Shown one piece after another: positions 12,509 to 24,600 of a DNA stretch of 64,000 nt (the first letter of the stretch is position 1; each line of letters opens with the position of its first letter). The stretch covers positions 137,717,632-137,781,631 of the forward strand of contig OX235270.1 of the NCBI GenBank assembly GCA_944472135.2, written 5' to 3'. Under the pieces are notes generated by a model. The model did not search any database. It saw nothing but the letters and a program-made list of their open reading frames with translations, and had not been told where the DNA came from. The position numbers were made by a program, and so were the translations under genes. The stretch comes from Trichobilharzia regenti (taxonomy: Eukaryota > Platyhelminthes > Trematoda > Strigeidida > Schistosomatidae).

Positions 12509-15500
12509 GTAAGTTAAAATGTTCTGCAGAGAAATTTCATTGAAATAGACATAGTAATTGTTGCTCAAAATGAACTACTTATTGTCTGGTGGATTTAAAT
12601 CGTCACTTCGTCAAATTTTTGGAATTCTATGCAAGCTTTTCAAATTATGGTTACAATTAAGAATTGTGTGATAATTCAGTTTTCTCCATAGCACGTATTG
12701 TGAAATTATTGGCAAGCGATATTTAATTTAAATGTTCTGCTTTTTTTACGCATAGTTTAGGAGAACTGATATTTGTGCAAAGAATAGTACATCAAGTTTC
12801 AGAAATCAATTTAGTCATTTGATTTCATTTCTTGGGTGTGATAGAGCAACAGAGAATGTAGGTAACCTGGACTGACATGTAAGGAATGTTCGCTATCTGG
12901 GACGAGATATTCTCTACTTAGGTCGATTCGTAATTCAGCCCATCACGTGATGTTAGCTAAAGCGTGTGGCGTAGAAGAATATATTTATTCAAACGTAATC
13001 TGAAAACATTTTTAGCAGTATACTAACTTCCAAAAATAGGTTGTAAGCTACCTAACATGCCTACTAAAAATTAAATCGCTAGAATAGCGCTGTTTATTAA
13101 CCGCAAAACAATGGATAAACACCGTACCACTTCTTTCTGGTCAATTCATTTTTTACTGTATTTGTCTATTGTAAGGGTTGTCCGTTATTTTCTGATTTTG
13201 AGGGGAGCAACCCAAAAAGTTGCTTCTCTCTAAACTTTAACTTAATGTGATCATTCCTTTCTCAGGCGTGAGGCTAGCAACCCCACCCTGTAAACAAAAT
13301 TGCTACAGAACCTTCAGCAGAATGAACCTCTTTGCACCAAAAGAAAAAGTCTGTGTGGGAACATGGAACGTCCGAACTATGTACGAGACAGGGAAAGCTG
13401 CCCAGATCGCCAACGAGATGAAAAGATACGGAATACAAGTGCTAGGAATATGTGAAAGCAGATGGAATGGGAGTGGACTCACCAAATTGTCAACGGGTGA
13501 GTCAGTGATCTACTCCGGCCACCCAGAAGATAACCACACGCACACCGAGGGCGTGGCTATCATGATGTCACCAACGGCAACGAAAGCCCTGATACAATGG
13601 GAGGCGATTCCGTCCAGGATAATGACCGCCAGATTCAACTCCAAAGGAAGGAAAGTGTCAATCATACAATGTTATGCACCCACAAACAACGCAGACCTCG
13701 AAAAGAAAGAAGAATTCTACAGGCAACTACAGGCAACAATGGACAATACTCCAGCTGGCGACATGAAAATACTAATGGGAGACATGAACGCCAAACTGGG
13801 ACCAGACAACTCAGGAAGGGAACTCATCATGGGTAGAGAAGCTCTAGGAGAAATGAATGAAAATGGAGAACTCTTCTCCGACTTCTGCGCCTTCAACGAA
13901 CTGGTGATTGGTGGTAGTGTATACAAGCACAAAGATATCCACAAGGCTACATGGGTGTCACCAGACGGGCAAACCAAAAACCAAATCGACTTCATCTCAA
14001 TCTCAAGGAAGTGGAGGCGCAGTTTACTTGACACAAAAATAAGAAGAGGAGCAGACGTTGGCTCAGACCACTATCTCGTACAAGGGACAATCCAAATCAA
14101 ATTAAAAGCTTTCAGGGAATCAGGAGCTGCAGATAGACCACAAGCCAAGTTCAACACTCAAAAGCTGAAGGACCAGGCTACAAAGGACATCTTCATTGCA
14201 AGCATAAAGGACAAAGCTGAGATACAAATCAACACCAGCGAAAAGGTCAGCGTCGAAAAGCACTGGAACAACTTGAAAACGGTGTGGAGCCAAACCTGCA
14301 TAGAAATTCTAGGCAGAAAAAAGAGACAGGACAAACAGTGGCTCACTACGGACACTTGGAAACTAATAGAAGAGAGAAGGACAGTGAAGCAAAAGATTAT
14401 CCAGTGCACTGACGAGCAACAAAAACAGGAGCTGAATGCAAGCTACAATACACTGAACAAAAGAGTGAAGAAGAGTGCCAGGGAAGACAAAAGAAAATAT
14501 TATGAAACCATGGCAAACGAAGCAGAACAAGCTGCAGGCAAAGGAGACCTCGCCACACTCTACCAAACAACTAGGAACCTATCGGGCAAACGTTCGACAC
14601 AGATTAAGCCAATAAAGGACGACAATGGAAAGTCAATCACCAAAGAGGTGGAACAGAGAAAGCACTGGGTTGAACACTTCAAAAGACTTCTAAATCGTCC
14701 GCCACCTACAACACGTCCAGCAATACCAACAACGGAAGCAGAACTACCAGTGAACACTGACCCCCCGACGAAATCAGAAGTCCTGAATGCAATCAAGATG
14801 CTTAAAGCTGGGAAAACACCGGGACCAGATGGAATCCCAGCAGAAGCTTTGAAAATAGACCCAGAGACAACAGCGGACTTGATGACACCACTGCTGGAGA
14901 AGGTGTGGAAAGAGGGCAAAGTACCCGAGGATTGGAAGAACGGATACTTATTCAAACTTCCAAAGAAAGGAGACTTAAGTCAATGTAAAAACTGGCGTGG
15001 AATTATGCTTCTGTCCATTCCAAGCAAGATACTAAGTCGCATCATCCTGGAGAGAATCAAACAAGCCCCAGATGAAAAACTTCGTCCGGAACAGGCTGGA
15101 TTCAGGAGAAACAAATCATGTATTGATCAAATCGCCACTCTACGGATCATCATTGAACAAAGCTTGGAATGGCAGTCACCTCTCTATCTCAACTTCATCG
15201 ACTTTGAAAAGGCCTTCGACAGCGTCGATCGAGAGGTCATTTGGAAACTACTTCGCTACTACGGGGTCCCATCGACAATTATACACCTCATCCAACAGTT
15301 ATACGACAATGCTGCATGCCAAGTAATCCACAACGGGAAACTTACGGAAGCCTTCGAAGTGAGGACGGGAGTGAGGCAAGGCTGTCTACTATCACCAATG
15401 ATCTTCCTGATTGCAATTGATTGGATAATGCGACAGACAACGGCAACCAACGAGGGAACAGGCATAAAATGGACTGACACAAAAGACTTGGAGGATCTGG

Positions 15501-16947
15501 ATTTCGCCGATGATATATGTCTGATTTCCCATAAACTGGAAGATATGCAAGTGAAAAGTAACAAGTTGGCAGAAGAAGCATCAAAGATAGGACTTCACGT
15601 GAACATAGATAAAACAGAGGTGATGAAGATTCCTAGCCAACATCAACAGCAACAACAACAACAGACAACAATCAGCATAAATGGGAAGAACCTGAAAGAA
15701 ACAACCTCCTTCACCTACCTGGGAAGCATCGTCTCAACTACAGGCGGAACTGACGAGGACATCAAAGCCAGAATCGGAAAAGCAAGACAAGCTTTCATTA
15801 CTCTCAAATCTGTGTGGAGGTCAACAGCACTCAGCATCAAAAATAAGATCCGGATTTTCAACTCCAATGTGAAGTCAGTGCTACTATACGGATCAGAGAC
15901 TTGGCGAGTCATAAAGAGCATCTCAAACAAACTTCAAACCTTCATTAACAGCTGTCTCCGCTCAATACTCAAGATCAGATGGCCAGAAAAGATCAGCAAC
16001 AGGGATCTCTGGGAGCGAACCAATCAGGAACCGATTGTGAAACAAATAGGCAGAAAGAAATGGAGATGGATTGGCCATACGCTGAGGAAACCATCAAGTG
16101 ACATCACTAGACAAGCCCTCGAGTGGAACCCGAAAGGGAGGCGGCGAGTTGGTCGTCCAAGGGTGACTTGGAGGAGGTCATGCGAGGAGGAGATGAAAGC
16201 ATGTGGACAGACCTGGAGCAGGGTGAAAAAGTTGTCAGAAAACCGAAGTCAATGGAGGTGCGCAGCTGAAGCCCTATGTTCCTCTAGGAACTAAAGGATA
16301 CAATAATAATAATAATAGTAATAATAAGAGTTGTCGAATTTGGGTGCATCTTGTTTCAAAGTTATTATGCTTGCATGCATTCTATTTAGCCCATATGGTG
16401 AAGAAATTACACTATATCTTGGTTGCACTAAGTGGCGAATAATGCTCAGTAAAACGATCGGAAACCCCTTTAACGATTGTGACTGAAAATCAGGATTGAA
16501 ATAAGTGAGCGAAACGCTCAAAAATGACCGTGAATAATCTCCACCTTGTATCACTGGTTGATTGGAGTTGAAAAAATCATTCTCTGCGAAGTCATAAATT
16601 TTATCTAGTAATGATCAAATACTCATCAAAGTATCTGTTTATATCTTTGTTCCATGTTTGTATGCCAATGAAAAATACAGTGTGCGAAGAGGAAACGCAG
16701 ACAAAACTGCGGTTTCCAGTGAACCTTGAGTTGTTTTTAATCCGCGATGGGAAATTTGTTTCAGTGATTTCTAATGCTGTAGGTGCACTTATTCACATTG
16801 TATTATCAATTAATATTGCTTTAACACAGTTCTCACTTTCAATGTTAACAGGTGTACATTATGGTTGATTAAAGTTGCAAAAGAATTGTATAAAAACTAT
16901 AAAATATTCTAAAACCTTACATAGTATAGTTTGGTCATTGCCTATGT

Positions 16948-16985
<38 letters not shown>

Positions 16986-19900
16986 TAATGAACTACGACT
17001 CATATTTCTAGCATTTGATATGTAATTGCTACTTCTTCGCATTTTTACGTTAAATAATGCTCACAATAAACTGTGCTGCTGTTATGTTTACAAAATCTAA
17101 CATCATTATGCTGTGTTTTTCAGTTACTATAGTTATTTTTCTTGGCCAAAATAATAGCATCCTATTATTTCTGAAACCATAACAACTATTTATTATTATT
17201 TTCGTTGAAAAAATAGGAGGAAAACAGATTTCTCATCACAATGCAAATGTTATAGCAATAGGTTGTAATAGCTGATCACTTGTTGCTTCCCGTGTAGCTG
17301 TATAATGTATTCCAAAGCTTTTGTTTTTATGTCGTTGCTATATCACATAATTTTATGACCTTCAGTGATGACAGGATACATCTTTTTCCTACTTCCATTG
17401 ATTGTTTGATTGCTTACAGAAATCTTTCCATTCAGTGTTCATATTTGATTATTGAGTTACATTGTTCAGTAGTTTAGTGCACTGTTGAAAAACAATTTAT
17501 AACTAATGTAGCAGTTGCATTTGAAATTTCTGTGTATTCTTGTATGTCACTGGTTTTAGCTTCCAATATATAAGTAACAAGATCGAACGCTACTGAATGT
17601 ATCACGGTTCCCTCCACCACTTTGTATAATCCGTATGAATGGCTCCGTTAGAAAAGTCCATCGTTGTCTTTTCGTAGTCTCCGCTTAGGCCCCAACAGAC
17701 TGCTGTTGGCGTCGGTGGCGCAGCCGTTAGGATTCTCGCTGACCACACACATGGTCCTGGGTTCGACTCCCTGCCGACGCACACTTGATATCTATGGTCG
17801 ACCTGCAAAATTTGGGCTACCGGATATCACATGCTGAAAAATTCCATGCTTGTACGAAAAATACTGTGTGGTTTCGAGCTATAATAAAGAAAATTTTAAA
17901 AAAGTTCGGATGAACTAAAGGATGATTCCTACCTGAAATTGTCTAATTTGCTGCAAAAAGCAAAACGTTCAGATATGGTTGTTTTAGCAGGCGTCTTCAA
18001 TGCCCAAGTAGGAAAGTTATGCCAAACTGAGAATTATGTGGGTGGAACGCACGTGGCAAAAGGCGAATGATAAGTGAGAGGATCAACGAGAAAAACAATG
18101 CCCTAATTAGGTCGCAGGATAGACGACTGAAACGCCGGAAAGAACACTTTGAGGAGCAATTCGACTGGCCTACAGCCACCTCCAACTTACCCAGCATCCA
18201 ACACATATCTAAATGGGATATTAACACAGTCCTCCGTCCCTAACCCTAACTGAAGTTACAGAAGCTGTCTCTAGTCTGAAACGAAGCAAGGCAGAGGGAC
18301 CTGATGGAATGACTCCAGAAGTGTTTAAGGATGATGGAGACAACATACTACCTGCGTTGACTAAGATATTAAGCAACGTCTGGGAATCAGATATAGTCTC
18401 GTTGGGTTGGCGTAAGTCATTGATTATCCCGATTTACAAAAAGGGAGATAGGTCTTCCTGTGATAATCACAGGGGGATTAGTTTGACTAATATGGTGGTG
18501 GTATCTTAAGTTCTAGGCTGAATAATTATGAGTAGACTAAGTGGTGTTCAGGAAGCACAAATACGAGAGAACCAGACAGGCTTTAGATCAGGAAGAGGGT
18601 GTATTGATCATATCTTCACCCTTCGAGAAATTCTGGAACACAGGTGGGATATTCACCGGCCTCCAAGAATTGACATATTTCTTCGCCTGAAAGTGACATT
18701 CGATTCTGTCGACCGAGATGTACTAGGGCAGTGTTTGGCTGTGAAGGCAATGACGAGAAAATACATTGGACTGATCAAGGAACTCAACTTGGACTCATGC
18801 AGCTAGTCAGGTGAGAGCCTATGGATAGTTGTCATCTGAAGTCGTGACAACTAGTGGTGTCCGTCAGGGATTCCCACTGTCCCCGTTTCTATTCAATTTC
18901 ATCATAGGTGTACTAATGGATTTAACATTAACTCACTTCAGAGACTCAGGGATTGACTTGTTACCAGGGATAATCTCGTCGACTTAGAATATGTAGACGA
19001 TATAGTCCTTCCGGGCGAGGACGCTGGCAAAATGCAGAGTCTTCTGAACACCTTGAGCTGCAATCTACGTATGTTTGCCATGCGATTCGCCCCTGCCAAA
19101 TGCAAGATGATGTTACAGGACTGGACTACACTGTCTCCTAGTTTAGAAATAGGAAGTGAAGTGGTAGAGCATGTTGATCGCTTCACTTATTTGGGAAGTA
19201 CCATCAGCCAGTGACAACGGGTTGATTTCTGACGAAATCTCAGCACAGATACAGAGGGCTAATTTCGCCGTCTCTGGCCAGACGTGATATCCGGTTGGCT
19301 ATTGACCAAACGTCGTGTGAATCGCTCATCAGTCCGCTCCGTCCTCCTCTACGTCTGTGAGACCTGGCCATTCAGAGTGGAAGACATGCAAAGGCTGGCT
19401 AGCTGTCTTTGATCATAGCTTCCTGCGTTCTATCTCCCGTGTGAAGTCGTATAATAAGGTGAGCAATATTGAGGTTAGGCTTTGGTCGAGTTCTAGGTAA
19501 ACAGGGGAGATCAATCGACGAGGCTGTGAAGCTACATCGACTGAGATGGTTAGGACACGTGTTATGCATGCCTAGTCATCGTCTTCCTCGACGGGCAGTG
19601 TTAGCTGGCATAGGATGGGTTAGGCTGGGAAAGAGGTGGTGGTGGTCAAACCAAAACATGTCACCAGTCAATGAAATCTACAACAGTTAGTCTAAGCCAC
19701 GTAGGAAGGTGTAGACTTCCCGGTTGGGGTCCTCGGGACGGTAAAAACCAATGAAGGCTGGAGACAATCGGTTATACGTCAGAAAAACGTTAGCTGGGGC
19801 GCAGATGTATCTGCTCCCTGTGATTTGTAGTTTCCATAACAATACACGTGGTCCGGAGTTCGATTTCCTGCCGGTTTACACCTTTATCTCCCTTAACTGC

Positions 19901-21567
19901 GTTGTAAGCCCAACAAACAGCGAAATTTGGGTATAAACTAAATATCTGCTGTTTTTGGATTTTGTGTTTTCTGTTACATGTTTCCACTATGCATGAAAGT
20001 TATTTACAAGGTAAATTCTTTCGTGTGACATAACGGAGAAATTACCTAAATGGGCATTGAAAGGTTTGTCAGTAAAATCCAGAGCTCATCAAACAACTAT
20101 TAAAGATACCTGTGGTTGCAGTCATTATTACAGTACAAACTATCGTCGGTAGGTGGATGCTTCAAAATTGGCGAAGTAGAAAGGATTGATCCATTTTCCA
20201 TTCAGGCTAAATAAGTGTGCTTACTCCAAAGTTTTCGTCCGAATCTACAAAACGATGAAGGTATTCACATCTCTATTAAAGTAAATATCTTCACCTTATT
20301 TATAAGGGATAGAAACTAGAGATGAAGAAATAAGCAAACACTTGTCTTAATAACTATCAGTATCAATTTCAATGAGTTAACATTTTTATCTTTGTTCATA
20401 ATTCGAAAACCAGCCGTAACTTTAAAGTGTTGTGTTGTGCAACAGAGTTCTCCGTGTTATTATTATTATTTCCTTCAGTTCGTAGAGCAACATAGGGCTT
20501 CTGCCGCACGTCTCCATTGCATTCGGTTCTCTGCCAACGTTTCCGCCTGGCTCCACGCCTGCCCACATGCATTCATCTCTTCTTCATATGACCTCTTCCA
20601 TGTCACCCTTGCACGACCAACTCACCGCTTCCCGTTCGGGTTCCACTCTAGAGATTGTTGTGTGTTGTCACTTCTTCGTGTATCATGCAAATATTTTAGT
20701 GCTGATTCACTTAATTATTTATGCAGTCGTTTAGACTATGATAGTCAAAATATTTTTTATGAATTGGTAATAATTTTAGTTTAACAGAATGATAAATAAT
20801 ACCCTATGCTTAATGGAAGGTGCAAACAAGACTAGGCTCCGTAAGTGGATGTGGTTGTGTTAGTCGGAGTGGTGGTACTAAAATCTCTCTAATATAGTGC
20901 TTAATCGGTGGCAGTACTGTGATCACGTTTACCTTCCATCTTTACCTGAATCAATCAAAATTTTATATATCTTAGCCTTAATACTGCATACTAGACTTGT
21001 TAATATTTTTATCTTCATTTTTGTGTTCATTCTTTTGTTGTCTTCCCCTGCAGATGTTTCTTTACAATTTTATAGCTGGCATTATTAAGCTTGTAATATC
21101 AGCAGGTATTTGTCTTATTCATATCTCCGTATATGTTAGTTAGTGCTGAGTTGAAAAGTACAAGTCTCATAAGAGTAAAGGTATTTTAACCTTAATCATT
21201 AAATTCAGATTTGATTGTATTGATTGTATTCCCCCCTGTCCCCCAATTCATCCAAGGATTTGTCTTATAAAATTGATACTTCATATAATCTACTGGGTGA
21301 ATCTGTATGTGTTTGAATTTCCAGTTGTGTTTCATATCACAGGGAACCACCGATATCTTTTGAGCATAAACCTCGTAAAGAAATTCATTGAGCAACACAA
21401 ACGCACACATGTATATGTATTGAAGACATTTCAAGATTATTTCCAGTTGACTCTAACTCGTCTCCAAGTTTACATCAAGTTTTAATGGTGTTTAACTTCT
21501 CAGGGTGATTCGATGTCTTCTAGCACCTTTGTGTGTCTTCATTTGAAACATGTGCTATTTGAAACTT

Positions 21568-21616
<49 letters not shown>

Positions 21617-24600
21617 CATTCTTTTTAACATGATATTCAGCATACAAATTTTATGTAAATCGGATAAGATTTTACATTGAAAAAAGTGTTTCAAGTCTCT
21701 TTTTTTTAGTTTGGAATCAAATGAAACAACTTTCGAATATTGTTATAGAATTTCATTTTAGTGATGCGAGAATGCTACTTATTAGACTGACTACTGATTG
21801 ATTTGCATTTCAATAAATGGTATTTTTCTGATGAATCTGTTTGCATGTGTTTATATGATACTTTTCCAGACTCATACACCAATTCTTACAGTCAAAATAC
21901 GAATGGAACGGTTGGTGGTGGTGGTGGTGGTAGTTCACTGATGTCAGAAGGCGGTTCTACGAAGGTGAACAACATAGTATCATCGACTTCATCAATTACT
22001 TCAAACCACATTATGACATCAAACACAAATGAACCTGTAGCACCTGGGAGTTTAGCTGCAGCTGTTGTAGATTCTAAAAAGGCTGCTGTTCTACAGGAAG
22101 TGATGGGTGAAACTGGGTCACAAAGTGTTGTTGTTGCGGTAGACAAAATATTCACTGGATCCATTCGTTTGGATGGTGATGCAATTGTGGAATTTGTGAA
22201 AGCTTTATGTCAGGTAACCCTTAAAAATCATTTTCACAATGTTTTGCATTCATGGGTATGTGTATGTATTTTATATTGGATTACCTAATACAGTTATGTA
22301 AGCAGGTCAATCTCAACTTCGCCGTCCGTAAAAGTGTGATACAGCTTACAGTACACAGTCGTTAGATTTCGTACATATTCTGTTTAAATATCTATTTGAC
22401 ATCAAGCTCTCAACAATGTAGATAGAAATGGTCTAGATTTAAATCTTGTCATGTGTTTGATTTAAGAATCAGTGACAGATGTCATGTTATTAAGGGTCGA
22501 TGAAATACCAGTATGAAACTCGGATAAGCAGTTTTGACTAACATTTACTCAAAAAACATTTCCATGTATCTCTGAATACCTCAACTAGCAATATGAGGAT
22601 ATTTGAAACTTATTTCTCACCTCCCAATGTAAATTGTTGCCCATCTGCATCTGACCATTTTGCTTCCCTTTGAAATCTTATAAATCCTGATGGATTAATG
22701 ATTGGTACAATATGAGAACAGATAAATTGCATAATTTGTGGTACAGGTGAGATATGTATATTCCTGTTATGTACTGGTCGAGAATTTAATAGTCCTGACG
22801 CAAGAAAGACGGAAATCAGAAGACCACTAGGTTTGCGATGATACTTCTATTTTCCAACACCAGGAGAATCAAAATGTCACACAAGAGTGTGAGAGCAAAA
22901 TATAAGAATGTCCGAACAAGAGTGTGAACACAAGTGTGTGAGAGAATATTCAAAATGAACAAATCAATAGAGTCTTAACATGATTGGCTAATTATAATGG
23001 AATATCGATCCATATATACATAGCAAAATATAGCAGACATGTCAACAACCACACATATTATATGGATATATATCACCAAAGACAGACTGTCAAACAAAAC
23101 ACGCATATTATATGGATATGTATCAATTCCTCACCTTCTAAGTGAAATATAGTGCTTCTATAGTACATCTGCATTGCACTCAGTTGCCTCCCATTGCTTT
23201 CAACCGACCCCTCTTCACATGATTCTCTTGCCATCCTTCTATGCCCAACCTGTCACTTATATGTCTGTTTTTTCATTTGGTCTATGATAGCCAGCGGTGG
23301 GATCCAGCAAGTGCTTTCCATCCTTTTCGAGACCCCCCACCCCCAGTGAGTGATAGTGCTCCCACTATGTTAGGAACACAGCATACACTGTTTCAAACGC
23401 CAAAGCGTTATTCACTAGGTCAGCGGTCTAATATATGAATGAAATGTGGTTATTGATCGTAGAGAATATGCTGTGTGTTCAGATACGCAAACGTTATTGC
23501 CTTCTTAACATAAGCTGGTGATTTTGATGTGGTTGTGTTCAACTCATACTTCAATTTGAAGTGAGCTTTTAGATTTCTCCACGAGTTTATTAATCACCTC
23601 TCCTGACGGGTGACCTTGGACGTGATTGGTTGTTTTTGTGTGTTTTCACACCTTCTAGATTACTTGTATTGGAACTGATTGTTTCTTTGACTTGAAATTT
23701 GGCCGTTTGTGTGTGAGGTTTCTTACTTATCGGTTGATACATTTTGTCTATCTTGATGTGTCTATTGATTGATGATTCACTGGAATGCCAAGCTTCTAAA
23801 AATTCTCTAGCATTCTTGTTGTTTCCTCTGTCTAATATTTGGACATTGTCCCAGTCGAAATGATGTCCGTGGTTGTCTGATTGTAGTGATATAAGGGAGT
23901 GGGTATCATGTCTTTTGACGGCTAGCTTATGTTCGTGGATACGAAGACGAAGGGTAAGGGTGTCCACTTTGGCCAATGTAGTGTTCTTCGCAGTTGTTAC
24001 AATTTATTTTGTAGATGATGTTGGTTTTATCTCCTTTCGTTGACATAGAGCTGGCTGAGTGGAGTGATTTTGTTGGTTTGTGTGAGACGTCAATTACTAA
24101 AGGTTTGAAGAGTCTTTCGGTGATTTCTGAGATCTCGAAAAATACCCATTTATTCATAAGTAAAAACACAGTTTTTGTTCAGCGAAGAAATTTCTTTTCA
24201 ACGACTGTACGACTTTTCACGCTGTACAGTCGTATTTATGTTACAGAAAAAGGTTATTAAGTGGCCCTAAATAATTGCTCAGTCAATGTACGTATATATG
24301 TGATAAAAGTTATAAGGGGTAGAGTTGAAGTGGATAAATTACAAAAATATTAAAGATTGTTTCATAACGAAAATGTCAAGTGTTGTCTAAAAATTTTGAA
24401 AATTAGGAGTACTATTACGACAGCATTCAGCATCAAAAATAAGATCCGGATTTTCAACTCCAATGTGAAGTCAGTGCTACTATACGGATCAGAGACTTGG
24501 CGAGTCATAAAGAGCATCTCAAACAAACTTCAGACCTTCATTAACAGCTGTCTTCGCTCAATACTCAAGATCAGATGGCCAGAAAAGATCAGCAACAGGG

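Noticed and set aside
16611..16868. Open frame of 85 codons
   Set aside because: No domain, no splice signals and no support from neighbours; it lies in an intron.
23160..23240. RTE family 1 tail relic
   Set aside because: Only scattered words match and no (ATT)n end is present.
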